Assembly (NCBI RefSeq): GCF_020080835.1
Contig: NC_058158.1
Location: 4,650,001-4,714,000, forward strand
Direction: 5' to 3'
Length of the DNA stretch: 64,000 nt
Source of the DNA: Cotesia glomerata
Lineage: Eukaryota > Arthropoda > Insecta > Hymenoptera > Braconidae
Shown: positions 34,801 to 50,173 of the stretch, one piece after another
Layout: every line of letters begins with the position of its first letter
How positions within the stretch are numbered: position 1 is the first letter of the stretch
Program-made: the position numbers and the translations under genes
Notes under the pieces: generated by a model
The model's input: the letters and a program-made list of their open reading frames with translations, nothing else
What the model was told of the DNA's origin: nothing
Database searches by the model: none

Positions 34801-37800
34801 GTCTTCCAACGAAGCTTCTCTTCTGCCGAGAATATTCCTCACTCGGATGACTAATGCAAAAACGAGAAATTACGATGGGTGGCTATAATCGAGCGTCGTT
34901 CTGTATATACGCTTCTGCTGTTGTATATATTCGCGGTCTTACTTTACTTCCCCTGATTCATTACGTTGAAAAAGTACCACGGACTCCCTGTCAGTCAGCT
35001 TGAGATACTCAATGTGAATAAATAATTATTTCTTTTAGATTAATAATTATTATACTCATAAAACTTGTTTATGATTTTTTTAAAAATTTATTACAGGCGT
35101 GTTCGGCTGTTCCATTTCAAAAAACAGTAGAAAAATTTTTAGGCCTGTTTTTAGGCGATATTTTTATGCTTTAAATTATTAATCTCATTTTTTTTTTAAT
35201 GTTTTAATACAGGGGTAGCTGTATTTTCAGTAATTATATTTTTGAGGGTAATTTTAACTTTTATTTTTTAATTTAACGAGATATTTTAATCATTTTTACG
35301 GGAAAATAATCCTAAAATTTCTTCTCAATTTTTTTTTTACATAAAAATTTACCGAAATTTATTATTAAATATTTATGACCTTCATTAAAATGAGAAATTA
35401 TTTTAATTTTATCTATAAAATGTCGGGCACTAGATTCGACCCATCCGCAGACATTGACTCACAAAAATGCATGGACCGGGCAAATAATTATCATTTGTTT
35501 CCTTTCACCGAATTAAAAACAAGCAACAAAATTTACAATCAATGATTCACATCATTAAAAGTTAAACAATTTAAATGAAGAATTAATAGATAAAAAATAA
35601 TCAAATAAACACTAATTAATTTTCTGTGTCACGATAATCGATGTCTGATATAACCGAGGAGTAAAATAAACATTAAAGAAAAAGGAAAAACAAGCAAACA
35701 AAAGAAATGATGAAATTGTTTAATTATCAATGAGACACAAGTATCGACAAGTTCATCGCACTAATGCGGGACAGATATTACCAAGTTGAGTGTCAGAGTC
35801 ACTATATGTGCATGTAAATACGTCCATATAAGTATTATGTTTATACACATACGATGCAAGTATATATATATATTAAATATATTACACATTACTTGAATGA
35901 GCTATGGAATTAAAACCGATAAGCTTCTACTGGTCGAGGATATATACTCATATAATGTTTTACGGCGCATTGCACATCCATATCTGTGTCTATAACTATA
36001 ACTTAGAGCGAACAATATCAGTAGCAAATAAAAAAGCGTCGTTTTACAGCTATCGTAATATAAGTACTGCCAATAATATCTAGCAGTTGTATGGACTGAT
36101 AGTCAGCGTAATGGTGGAATTCACGTTCAAAAAAGAGCAAAGACACTTTGAATTCCTCAGCGCTGCTTCCTGTCTGGTCTTCCATTGGTTTAAAGCATAC
36201 AGCATACACCATAAGCATAATAGGTATGTTTATTATGTATATATGTATAATATTTATAAGTACACAATACATATATATTGCATTGCATTTATTTCGAAGA
36301 CTAGACGTGTCACCACGTGAGCCTCTGACTTCGGTTAATAATTATGCCGCGAGCATAACTCGTGTGCATCCGTAAAATTTTTTCATTTGTGTCAACAATA
36401 GTCCTTTTAGAATATTTAAAAAAATAACAACTTTCACTTTTTTTGTTGCAAAAAATCTACACAAAATTATCCGAGCATAAATTATTCTCTGAATTTAAAA
36501 TCAAAATTTTGGCCCAAGGATGGAAGATACGAAAAATTTGATCAAGAATTATCTTGTAGAAAATTTAATTTTTGACGAATTTTGTTCCATACTTTTTTTT
36601 ACGTATCTTCAATATTTTGCATGTAAATGAGACTTGAATCTCAAAATAAACTTTATTGCTGATAATTTTTCAAGCTGTGAATTTCCACGTGGTTTAAATT
36701 CTCATATAATATAATTTACACCATGAAGGCTATTAAAGTTTTTAGTACTCACTTCTGAAATTGATTATCAAGGTTAACTTTTTATAGACACAACTACTTG
36801 CCTGATTGCTGCAATTTAACGGCACGAGTTTATTGATTGACAATCTGAAGAGCGTGGTTTCGAGTGTAATGAAATAAATTCAAAGAGCATGTGCACAGAT
36901 GCGTTGGTAACCAGCTTATACATGTTCTCATATTTATATTTATATTTATTCATATGAACGTTGTATGAGTGTGTATGCATGATAAAACCATGAACCATGG
37001 AAAACAAAGATACCCTGAATAGTAAGCCACAGCACGTTTTCATGTACGTAAATTTTATAAATAGACACGTTATCGAATTGTGTGTTTGAAATGCAAATTC
37101 AAACCTTCGGGTTCACTGTCCATGTTTTATTTCTACGTGTCTGTTACGGTGTATCAATTTGTATTGTGACGGACTTTTTGTCAAATTGAATTGATTTTTT
37201 CGTGATCGATAAACGAACTACGATTTATTTGATTAATCAATTACAGTTATTTTTTTTTATGTTGTCGAATATATATTATCAATTATAATTATAAATATAA
37301 ACAAATGCCTAGTTAAATAGGAAATGAGCAAGGCAAGATATACACACATTTGTACTTAAAAAATGAGTGAGTTGTCAATGTGATATTTTTTTATCAATGC
37401 GTAATTGTGAAACGGAAGTTTTCTTTCTATTTTTATCCAACAAGCCTCGAGAGCTTTTTTTGTCGGAACGAATTGATTTGCTGCGCTGTGCAAGGAAGGA
37501 GATAAAAAAAAAAAATAAAATGAGTTAGTACAGAAGGATAGAGATAAAGAGGACGGGACAATCATTTGGATTCTGAGTTTAAGAGCGCACTGATAGCAAC
37601 TGCTCGACACCTGTGCCAGGTCGTGTACTATCAGATTCTGTAAATCGATTCCACCCGACGAGATCTTACTTGACTATATCTATCCACCTTTAGAACCCCG
37701 GCAGTGCCGGGCGTGCCACGAATTCCGTCTCACTGCCAGCCGGGCATCCATTCATTAGATTAGACATCTCCTATCACTACTTTACCGAGAATTCGAGTTG

Positions 37801-40800
37801 AGCCGATTCTCCTTCAAAGGACCCGCGTTCATAAACAAGCTACAAATATACTACAATACAATTATACAAAATCTTATTTTGTAATAAGATTTAAACTTTG
37901 TATTGGAAAACGATAATTTATTGGAATTCGAAAATCCTACAATGATTTTTAGGCTGTTTTTAAAAATCAGATAAAGTAAAAAATAAAAAGAATAAAATTC
38001 CCTCGAAGGAGAGAATCATTCAACCGAAAGGTAATTGGAAAAATTTGTCAAAAGATTTAGAAAGCTGATAAGAATTTAAAGTATCTACCTGACGGTGAAT
38101 GAGATTTAAGTAAAACGTCATTGAAACAATAGTTTAATTTAAGTACGCATTACGCAGAATACAATGAGGTTAAAAAATAATAATAAAAAAAAATATGAAG
38201 ACTGTATTTCAAAACGACCCGGGAGGTTTAAATAAATCAACAGCTGGATTCGTTTGGATCCTAGCGCATATGTCTAAGAGAATATACAAATCTTTTTTGC
38301 CATTTAACTCTCTTCATCCCCTTTACATTGCACTCTACTTAATTGTTACTACGCTGTTTACTTAATACGTCGGTAATTAATGCATACGAAATGAAAAATT
38401 GATAGTTGTAAGTTATACTTGTAATCTGCAATAAGTTTGTTAAGCTTTTGATTTCTAAACCTTTCTGTGAAGACTAAACAAATATTTATAGCGTCATCAA
38501 TCTTTTCCGTTTTATTTATGTTCGTTGATGAATTTAATTTTTATACTTTTTAATAAACTAAATTAATCAGATAGTGTATTTGTTTTCTAGCAATGGGAAG
38601 AATTTTAAAAACTTCACATTGTTAAAAAATTCTTTCGACAGCCACCAGGGCTCGAACCTATGCCACGCCAGGTCAAGTTCGAGGATAAGCATGCAACCTC
38701 GACAGTAAAATTTTCTAGTTAATTAACTATTTATATTATTAAAGCAATATAAAAATAAAAGGCAATAAATGATCAGATTTAAAGTTTTTAGTAATTTTTA
38801 TAAAAAAAAACCTCTGTAAGCGTCAACAATCATTCAAATAAGAGTTTAATATTATACATCAAACGTTATTATCATCGATCTGGTAATTCTCACTGGTATA
38901 TTATAACGACTTTTAAACCGCTCTTGTTATATTATGACGTCGTGTAGAGTGTTGGCCCTGGTGTACAAAGTATGGTAAAAATACATTTTGTATTTTTGGC
39001 TACACACACACTTACACTCGTCCGCATCCTCACACAATCACACGACGAATACAGACACATGTTCGGCCACCGCGATGTGCATCTTCCATTCGGATTACGG
39101 CCTGGGGTGTACAGTACAGTACAGTACCACGCCGTAAGATTAAATACAAAATACGACGAGCGACATTTTCTAGATAATACTATATCTTTTTTTATTCTCT
39201 TGTTACTTCAATACCTATCCGACGAATTATCCGTATAAATGCCATTAATTTAACAGCGCAATGCATTGGTAACAAAAACTTGCTCCCCTACTAGATTAAA
39301 CTTACTCTCCTGAACTACATACATTGTAATGAACCCTCCTGTACACCTATTTATATCTATAATTCTCATTTCTTTCATTGAATTCACGACGGCTCAAACT
39401 TCACAGTTTTGACTTTTATGCCCGGTATTCTTTATACTCAAACGAGGTTACATCACTCCCACGAATAATCATTTTATGGAAGAATTAATCTTTCGACAAT
39501 AACAATACACCCTATGAGTTTATATTGTATTATTGTTATATTTATTATATAGAAAAAAGTTATACGTTTAAGTCGGTTATACCCTTCTTTTCTTATTTAA
39601 TGCGTTACAGTTTTTGTTTTTTATTGTTACCTTTGTCTGCTAGATAATGCAATAATTATTGTATCACCGAGATGTCAAGCGATATAAAAATTATGCAAGC
39701 GAATATAAAATAGATAAATAATAAATTGAAAAGTTATCGGTATATATAATTGCTGTTAAGGAGGCCCACGCGCTGCATAATAATAAATTTATCTCGATCA
39801 ATTTGGACTGTGACAATTGATTAATTTACAACTGACAATTTTTCTATACAATGTTTCTTTGTTTTTATTTTTGATTACTGACAAAAAAAAATTATGACAT
39901 TAGCTAAAATTTTTTTTCATTTTATTAGAATATAATAAAGTCAGTTTGAAAATTTATAACAGGATTGAAATTAATATTTTATCGAAAGTAATACTATTAA
40001 TTTTATTTTTTATCAAACTTTATTTGACAAAAGTTCACTTTTTTAAATGTTAAAAAATTTCAACAGGAAATAAAAAAAATTTTTTGAATAAAAAATTAAT
40101 TTTTTCAACTATCAAAGATTTTATCTAAAAAAAGCGATGGGCTTCCTCGAGCAAAATATCAACTAGGGCATATCGAGTTAACAATAGTAAAAATAATAAA
40201 ATCAGTAAACAATGATACTGCAAATAAGAATCAGAATCAGAGCACAAAACTCAATATTTAGTATCGGGTATTCATTGACTCGAATGACAATCAGGGAGCG
40301 GTAATCAGAGTCTTCGGATGACAAGACAGAATCACCTTCCCTCGAAAAAGAGCTATTTTTTACCTCCAGAGATGAAAGGCCAGAAAAACATGTGGTGAAA
40401 AAAAGAGCCTTTTTCGAACCCTTCTTACTGGCGAGTGTAAGGGCAAAACCGAATAGAAGCTGTTCACCCTCTGTTGACCGACATAGACACTCCTCCGTTT
40501 ATTTAAAATATCACTTTTCCGCTGAAAGCAATCATTTTCCTAATGTATTGTCACTCCACTCACAAGGGTATTAACTTGAACACTTATTAACAAAAAAGGG
40601 TATACAAGTCGTCACCACGTGAAAAATGACCGGGCTCATGTAAATTGAGTTAAGTAAATATAAGTAAAGTCGAAAGTAAAAAAATAAAAACAGAGTATGA
40701 ACCACGGACAGAGTGACTGAATTATGAAGGAGATTGTTGATGTGATCACACAGACTGCGAAAGAACTACTAACTACTGTCGTTTTACCATACACACGATT

Positions 40801-43800
40801 CAAGCTCATCCTTCACTTCTCTCTTCCCTCTTTCTCTCTGCCCTACCGAGCATCTCCCTCTCTCTTTTGTGTTGTCATACTCTTCACACTTATACAGTAC
40901 ACACTCGATTGCCTTATCTACTCAGTACTTACACACACCATCCATGTATTTTTATGTTCTGTATACATATATGTATATAAGTATAAAATAAAATATATGT
41001 ACGTAACGCCCTCCTCACACATCCGACTGCTCCCTTATCCGTTTGCACGCGACTTCTTGTTCTTTGTTTATCTATAAGGTGTGTGGATCATCATAAAAAT
41101 TGTGTAAATATTATAATAATAATTATCATTACCACTTTTACGAGTCACTCTTTGAACTTTATTATTAATTTAACCATCCTGAGGTCAATCATCTCTGGGA
41201 TTTAAAATACTCTAAATTGAATATATAAAAATTTATTTTTGCCCTTCATGATTCACTGATGAGAAAAATGCAATTTATTTAAAAATAAAAAATTCTAAGC
41301 CGAGAAAATCATTTTGAAGAATTTTTTTTATTTTAAACACTGATAAAATAATTTATTGATTGTTGGTAAGTTAATTTATTTATAAACAATTGATTTACAT
41401 GATTAAAATAAAACTCTAATTTTTTCCCTTACCTACAATAAAACATAATTACCTTTAAAATCTATATCTTGATATTTAACAACACTCATTTTTACAATAA
41501 TTAAAAATTTACTTACAAAAGTGTAAGTTTTATCAATTCCTCAAGGTAAAGTTCAACGACTGCCTCCACTATCACCATGACGAAATAAAATTTCAAAAAC
41601 TACCTGTCATATCTAAACATTTTTCCTCATTATAAAGTAATGACTTTTTAAAATACTTAACTCATAAAAAATTCTAAATTTTAAACTTAATTTATTACAA
41701 GAATTTGACGATGAAAGGTTTGACTGCCCATAATGATGAAAATTTATTAACAAAAAAATCAAATTAGCCAAAGTTTAGCATAAACATTTCTTACATACAA
41801 AGACGTATCATCAGCAAGAGTCGATAATACATAATACAAAATATATCCAGAAGGCATAAATCATGGATATTATATTTCCTGGTGTATCTATCACATCAGC
41901 TGGAGTATAAACAGATCAGCGTGGATCGTAATCATAATATGAGTAACTTATTATATGATAAAGAGTATCCTTGGGAAGTGTTCAGTAGTTAGGGACATTT
42001 AGCGAAGTAAAGCCATATAATAACCTCAGCTTCCATTCTGCTCAGTTATATTGCCGACACCATACACTAGCTTTCGAACAACACAATCAACCCGTACGGG
42101 TCTCGTTCGTCCGTGTAATATATTGTACATGTAATATATAATAATAAAACAGTGGCTGGCGTCTCGCGTCGCCGTACATTACGTATAATATATCACAAGT
42201 AATATAATGTTAATGTTAATGTTAATATTAATGTAAAAGCTCCTTGTCCGTACCCAACACCAGCATCATTTTCTTCGTGCTATTCCTTTACTTGCCTCAA
42301 CTTTACATCCATATTATAGTGTATATATGTTGGATATGTTAATGTATATTAGAGTTGAGTCATATTTATAAAGTAACGACTGCGGGCTGACGACTAACCG
42401 ACGCTCCGCTTCTGGCAACTGACAAAGGAGGTACCAGACAACTGAACGCCGGACTGGGACTGGACTTGCATCCATGTAAATTGTATGTGTACAATGTAAG
42501 TGTAAGCCCTGAACTGCTCGCGTATTTAGCCACGAGGCCACGTGCTACATGTTATGTTAAACATACTGCTACTTTACGCCAATTTGCACTCTACTACTAT
42601 CTTACGGACAACGTGTACACTTTATTTTAAATTTTATGTGCTACCGCTTTATTACTCTTATTCTAGATACTTCATTTCTAAAAAGGATGTCCCACTCCCC
42701 ACTGCCTATTTCGCGCTGTCCCTTTGTTTGTGGCTGGTGATGATGATTAAAGTTGAGACTGTTCTACTATTAAATTAACAACCTCTGCGTAGGTATTATC
42801 TCGTAAAATTAACTGTTAATAAGTTAGAGTAAGAGTTGAGAGATTAAAAACAATAAACGTTGAGTAACGCCATCAGTAAAGCAATAGAGAGTAAAGTTTA
42901 AGAGTTGAGTGTTTATACTCTATGTCACGTTTAAGTTTTTTTAACCGGATTTCCTTTTTTGTCGAGTATTAACGCCAAGTGTTATTAATGCGTTATTAAT
43001 TTGTGAAGTATTAATTATATTGGCAGTTTTCTTTTTGTAAGTTGATGACAGTTGTGATTACTTAACGATCTGGTAGTAATATATTGCAAAAAATAAATAT
43101 ATTTTTAGTAAAAAAAGATTATATGCTATATAAATTAGACACTTCAAAAAATTTTTAATTTTTTCAATTTTCAGATAAATTTTGAGATTTTTTTTGATTA
43201 CCTGTTCAAAAAATATGGAATTAAAAAGAAAGCGTTTTTTTTACTTATAATTTTTTCAAGAATAATTTCAATTAAAATTAAAAAACAAATTTTTTTTTTA
43301 ATGTAATTTTCAAAAAAAAAAATACAAAAAATCTAGATATTTTTTGTAAAATGATATGTTGATAGAAATGATTAAATTAGAGAAAATTGAAGTTCTTTTA
43401 TCATTAAATTTTCTGGAATATTTTGAAATATTTATAAAATTAAGCATTAGAATTTAAATTTACTTGGATATTACATAAGGAATTCTTGTATCGGATGGAA
43501 CAAGAAAATTTTCCCGTTAAAAATCGTATGAATTCAAGAAAATTTATCTAACGCAATTAAATTTTTCTAATGCCTTCAAGGAAAATTTATTCCTTGTCCT
43601 GTCTCACAGTTACTTTCTGCCTCACTTATATTTTTCTCGAAATTAAAGTTTTTCATTGTTCAAAATAAAATTTCAACCCCCACACTTTAGTATCTCATCT
43701 AAAAATTCATCAAAAGTGGTCAAGAGATAAACCATACTCTTAGAACAAAGAAATGCAAATAAAATGCTTTTAAAACAAAGTGAGATTCAATATCAACATC

Positions 43801-44913
43801 AATATTAAATTACAAATATTTGCAATTAGTAAAGTAAGTAAAGGTGATAAAGCATTCTGATTGAAGAATAAAAGCAAAGATAATAAATTTATCAATAACA
43901 AAGCGAAGGCAAATGAGGTGAGTAAGTTCACATACATGTATATCTTGTCATATCAGATCTATATGTATCAATTACCATGATCGTCGTCATTGTGATACAA
44001 AGAGGAATTGGAGCATTACTCATCATCTCGGTGTAATTTATTTAAGTAGGTATTGTAATTGTAATTATAAGCATAAGTACGGTTACCAGCAGGTGAAAAC
44101 GCATATACACCGACACCAGATAAGCGGAGAGATGCATTGAGTTTATCGAGTCATTGCTAATTGCCGTGGTAAAGTTGCTGATACAATCAAACTAACAAGT
44201 CTGGTGGTATAGTCTGCATCAAGGGTTCTTGGCTTTGCATCGCATTGTGCTTTGCAATGACGATAGGCCTGGAATTGTGCTGCTAACATGGAGATGTAAT
44301 GGTTTGTTCAACCAACGGAAGTACTAACGCGAACGCGAGAAACCCCTTACTCACCTCCAGTTCAAGACTTCTGTCTTCTGTGTCTGTAATATGGCTGTGA
44401 AACATTATCTATATGTGTAATACAATAATAGAACTTAAACTATGTAACAACAACACCAGTCGCCGTCATTTCTCATTCCATAAACATCCCAGTCTATTGT
44501 CTTACTCATTTTGCATTACATTAATCCAAACATTATATATCGCAAATATTTGTATTGTTTCTATTCACACTTACAAGCAGAAGACGGCTCACAATTCTCC
44601 GATTGGCTCTTCGATTCACTTGATGCAATTGTGAACAACGTTTAAGTATTCAAGTATTTATAAGCAGATGTAGAAGTAAAGTCGTGGTCAATTTAACGCC
44701 AAACGGTCAATTAAACTCTCGCCTTGTACTCTTGCTCATATAAGTATATATTGTAGAGCTATTTGAGAACTTTTTTTTAATGTCAGATTCTCAATCACGG
44801 TCAATTGATTTTGTAAGTATCAATCGCTCGCTTCGGACTTTAGTTTAAATATGGGAATGCTTTTCAGTAAAATATAAATTTTAAACATTACATCAATTAG
44901 TTTATTTTGATGA

Positions 44914-45038
44914 CACGCAGAAAAAAAATTTTTTTGAAGGAAAATAATTTTTTTTACTCAAGAAAATTTATTTTTATTTCGAAGCTACTAAGATCACCCT
45001 GGAAATTTTTTCACTTCAAAATAAAGTTTTTTTCTGTG
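44914..45038. mobile_element. Short element with CACGCAGAAA / TTTCTGTG ends
   Basis: About 125 bp with imperfect inverted ends rich in A/T homopolymers, resembling the tips at 23134-23347. The right side is flanked by TA. Weak, because much of the match is homopolymer. Confidence 0.4.
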
Positions 45039-48000
45039 TAGCTTATCCAAGAATTAAATAAATTAATATCAATTTAAATAAATCATATTTTTTTTTAATG
45101 AAAATCAAAAAGAATGAATTTATAATTAAAACTTATTATTTTCTAAACGAAAAAATTACAGAGAAGTTACAGATCCAATTAAAGATGTATTATATACTAA
45201 AACCTTCTCCAAAATATGCCGCATTTTTTGGCATAAGTTTAGCCTTACTTGCGCCAAATCACTGCCTGACTGAAATTTCTAGTCGGATTAATGTATGTCG
45301 GTTGATTATACTAAAAGCTTTATTTTTTTCAATTAGGCATTCCAAAAACAAAAAATGTATTTTTATTAATCTGTTATTAACAGATATATATTTTATTATT
45401 CATCAATAATATCGTTTTATCCAGTCAAGAGAAATAACGGATTCACTATAATTTTATTAGAACCTTGATGATTCAGGAAAAGCAACTCGATCTTTTCAAT
45501 AAAAGGTTAAAGAGTTGATTAATATAAAACTGAATAAAAATGAGCATATGAGAAAATCGTTCGAATATTGTTACCATCAACCTTTCCTGTCATATTGATG
45601 TTCGTATATGTATATACACTTATATATATGTAGAATGGATTGCGCAATCATTCGAAGTTTATTGGATTTATCTCAATTTCCGTGCGGACAAGATTGGGTA
45701 GCATCTACACAACAGGAGAGGAGTAGATGCATCATCAACAACCGGCGGCGCACTAGAATAGTACAAGGCGATAATAAGAGAAAATTACTGTGAGGCAAGG
45801 ATAAATTCCGATTCCTCCTACTCACACTTTCGGATTACACGCAAACTACATTACAAGCCCGTACACCACTGCGATTCAAGTTTCATCATGTGACATTTTC
45901 TATCCAGCCGATTCGATAGGAAATAACTAGACGATTCACAATGTGTTCATGTAAAAAGTACATGCTTTGGTACATGCAGTCCAGTATGAAATATATAATG
46001 TACATTATATCGAGTGGAGTGGCTTTGTAGAAACGGATATAAGATCAAAATTGGACACTAACAATACCAGTCTGACACCAAAGGAAGTCTACAAAAAACC
46101 CGAGGTGTCTTTACACTTGACCACATCCGTTATAATGAAATACTGTACGAGTTCTGTAGATTGAGAAAATAATAAGTTTTTAGTTTATCGATACATGGTA
46201 TGTTTTTTTTTTTATTAGTCGGATGTCAACTATTGATTTTGGGGCTTAAGACATTCTTAGTGTCGTTCGTGCTTTTTGGTGATTCACTGAAGTTTATTGA
46301 AAACTTCTGGGTACCTTGAATATGGATAGACATGAATTTTGTTCTGTTTGACTGAGGGGTAATAAAAATGCCGACTTAGATTGAAAACCACGTATCAAAG
46401 CATGTATATTGAACAAGTAGAGAGAAAAAATAAGCGATAAGAACTCAAGACGATGCTGAAGTGTTAATAATATACTAATTTACACATCCACATTCGAGAA
46501 GATCTTTTCATGTGACATCTAGTGGTAGTTTTGAAACCTAACTTCCCTAAAAATGGCTTAATAATATCCAGATCAAGATTACGTTTGAATTTGAATTTAA
46601 TTAGACAGTTAAATGCTATAAATAAGCGGATAATAATGAAACAAATTAGAGTAGACAATGAAGATAAAGATAAACGATAAAAAAGAAATAAAAATAAAAC
46701 AATGACTTGTTTTTTCAAGGACAATCTGAAAATGGACCAAACAACTTACACGTTTAACAAAATTCCTTTTAAAATAAGTTTTAATGTTTTCATGAGTACA
46801 AAAACCGGCTCAAGCATGCTATACATTTATATATCCTTGAAATCGTAAAACGAGCAAAGAATTGCCGGTTTAATTTCTGCGGATACGGACTCAAATCGAC
46901 TTTACAATTGACCTAAGCACAATAGACCAGTTATTTTATTTCAATACACGAGCTAAACATTAACATGAGCATCTCAACCAATAGACCGTACAGTGGGAAT
47001 AAGCAGAGGCAAAAAGGGCAAATTACAGAATAATGTAATGAGTGGTACTAAAAACTCAAAGTATTAATTTAAAAAAACTGGGGGTTTTATGTTGAGAACC
47101 ACGGCGATCGTTAAAGAGACCGTGTATGCGTGGCTTACTATCATTCCTTCATCGTCTCATCAACATCGCTCATATATATTGTGTATTATATATATTATAT
47201 ATTATATGTATATATATATTTCTTACTTTTTCCCCTGACTCTTTTCCTTCTTTTCTCTTTATTTCCTATTTATTATAATATTATATTGCAGTCACGGACA
47301 CATCAGCACGACTTCCGAGCAGGTACGCGAGTTGAAATTATTGTGTAACTAATGCTCGAATGACTCTTTAAATTGATCATTTAATGATCTGAATAAATGC
47401 AAATACGAAAGATAAATAAATACTTTTGATAATGAAATAACTGTTTGTATGATTTATTTTATTACAATATTTCTTAAATCAATGATAACAAAACGTAAAA
47501 CATAAATTATTATCTTTTATCACTGTAATCTCTACTGTTGGTTTTTATTTATCTTCATTACAGAACTTGAGTCAATAGAAATATCACTACAGCATAATTT
47601 TAATATGTACACCAAAAAAAATCGATAGTTTATTATAAAGAGATTACTATTTATTGGTTTTAAATTTTTATCTGTTGGTTGTGGCTAATTATTGATTGTA
47701 ATTATTGCTGTCGAGATAAGACTATTTTTTTATCAGGGTAATTAAATTTAATTGGTGTGGTTAAGATGTTATTAAAATAAAAGATTACATAAAATTTTCT
47801 TTTCCTTCTTTCAATTTTATGTTAATTTTAATATTGATGATTTCTTGAATAAACTTTTGAATAATCTAAACAATTTCAATGTTTATTTTTAATCAAAAAA
47901 TAACAATTTTATCAACAGCTCATTCATTTTAAAAAATTTAAATGGATTGACAAAAATTTTTATCAATTTATTGTGAGGTAAAAATTTAATTATTAATTCT

Positions 48001-50173
48001 TTATTAAAAATTAAAGAAAAGGTAAATCTTTTTAGTTTCAATACTGATGATTGCTTTTGATTAATTAAAAAAATTTCAATGTTTAATTTTTATTTAAAAA
48101 AATAATAATTTTAAATACAATTGAGCCATTGAGAAAAAAAAATTGAATTTTTTATCTCTAATTAAAAGTTAAAGAAAAAATGAATTGATTTAAAAAAACA
48201 TCAAAAAAATTCAAATTTCGGCGACTCAATATTAAATTAACAATTTAATACAAGGCCGAAGATGGATCTAAATGTGAGATCAAATAATACAAATGTATTT
48301 CAAGCGCATTAGTAATCAGTAGGTCAATTTGCAAGGACATTTTCCAATTAACGAATCAACATATAAGATGTATAAGACAATGAAGATGAAGACAAGCTCA
48401 GTCTATTACTAAGTTAAAAAAAACTACAGTTAGGTTCCAGCTTAGATGCTTGTGACCGGTGATCAGTATTAATTTTTATGACTCACATCAGACTCTAGAC
48501 CTTTTTCATGACAACCCATCTCAAAAAAAAACAACGAAAACTTCCTCTATGCACACAAATATTTTCAGTCATCGACCAATTAATTTATTGCAATTTAATT
48601 ACTCCGTATGCAGAGTAAATTAATCTACTTATAGCATGTCTCATTACAATAATTAATAGGTAATTGATGATCGATAAGGGTATCTCTGTATTTATAAAAA
48701 CCGAGGCTCTCAGCTCAATCTCAATTGGCTTAATCGACTTCGAACAAAAGATTAATCAGCAACAGCATAGCATGGATATAAGATAAAGATGTGATATAAC
48801 TAAACATCATTATAAATGATACTCACCGTAGACTGTAGACTCTACTAATAGAAGGTGATTTGAGCTGCTGCAGGTGCAGCACTTTATGTAACATGATTCG
48901 CGTAATCGGAAATCATACCGGCCTCAAGATAAGAATAAATAAGTTATGTATCAGCAGCGATGCAACGGCAGAAAATGCTTTCGTGTAAAATATAAGTCGG
49001 GTAGATTTTAATTTTTATAAAATATTATTTTATAATTAAATAATAGTAAATTATTCAGTCAATTAATTAATAAAAATAAGAGTGTAAATATGGCCGCGTG
49101 AATCCTTCGGGATGAAATATCTGACAAGGTCCATTGACCTCTCTGAATTTAGGACAAGGGATCGATAATTCCCGACTCTGAGCTGATTCAGCGGCTCCGT
49201 AAATAATTAAATACTTGAATCTCAGATATTTTTATAGATAAATTCTGATTGTAATTGTTACCATAAAAGTAACATAAAATTATAAAGACTTAATTATATT
49301 ATTTTCTATAAATATTAAAGGTACTTACGATTACTCCAACCTCAACGTTCAACAGACACGTATCGTATCGCAGATCCTTTTCTTATATATAATTTATTTC
49401 AACCACTAGCGTGAAAAACGTCAAAAAAGTTGGCCCCAGCTAACGTGCTTTACTTTTACTCCGAATTTAGACAAACAAATCACTCAGGAGACTATTAATT
49501 GTCGATAAATAATAATTATTGTGGATTTATGTGATCACTTTGGTACTTATATCAATTTTCCGGAGGCTGCAAGTCGGTAGATTGTAAGTGAAGTGAGTAA
49601 ATAATTACCGAAGAACGATGTAAAGTGTACACGAGCACGGTTTCGACTAACTATGATCAGTTGTCGTAAACACTCGGCGCCATATTCGAATTACGACCTG
49701 TCAATAACGATACTGGATGATTTTCAAGTTTGAAAATCCGCAATAAGATGGCAGGGTTGAGTTGGGTAGATATCGAGATTTGAGTAGGGATTTACTTTAT
49801 CAACTGCGTGGTTACGGGCTGTGGGTAAGCCTTGCAGAGATGGATATTGATGGCTGTAGGTAGAAGATACCAATTTTATTGTCACTTGGTAAGTGCCTCG
49901 CTAGAGATAATATCGACACAGTTCCTATCAGACCATCACCCAACTTATTAAAATTAACAGTAGATAGAAAAAAATATTTTTAGTTTTTCAGAAAAAGTAA
50001 TTAGAAATAATTATTCCGGGTTTTTTGGAAACTTTTGATTATTTCGGATTTTGATGTATTTCATCTGGCTATTTTTTGTCTGGATCAAATAAGATGAAAC
50101 GATAGATGGCAGACTTAATACGAGCTGCAGAAGGACAGTACTGAGTTTTCAAGAAAATTACTTCCAGTATATA

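Larger units (their letters stand above)
27977..40380. other. Gene-poor DNA, first part
   Basis: Begins with the 3' flank of pseudoprotease 2. The rest is AT-rich DNA broken by GC-richer patches, notably about 30800-31330 and 34200-34560, where chance frames overlap on both strands. A triplicated TCAAAG string occurs at 31572-31590, and a decayed tRNA-like sequence near 38638-38705. No protein gene is convincing. Confidence 0.5.

Noticed and set aside
38638..38705. Possible tRNA gene on the minus strand
   Set aside because: Only the B-box-like part is present; no acceptor stem or anticodon arm pairs.
38972..39238. 88-codon plus-strand frame with balanced middle part
   Set aside because: No recognisable motif, no upstream stop/promoter context, hydrophobic AT-driven end.
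42205..42236. Tandem TTAATG units as possible telomeric repeat
   Set aside because: Only about four units, and not the insect TTAGG repeat; simple microsatellite.
45098..45409. 103-codon plus-strand open frame
   Set aside because: Composition (Ile, Phe, Lys, Tyr) is what AT-rich non-coding DNA gives; no domain or splice context.
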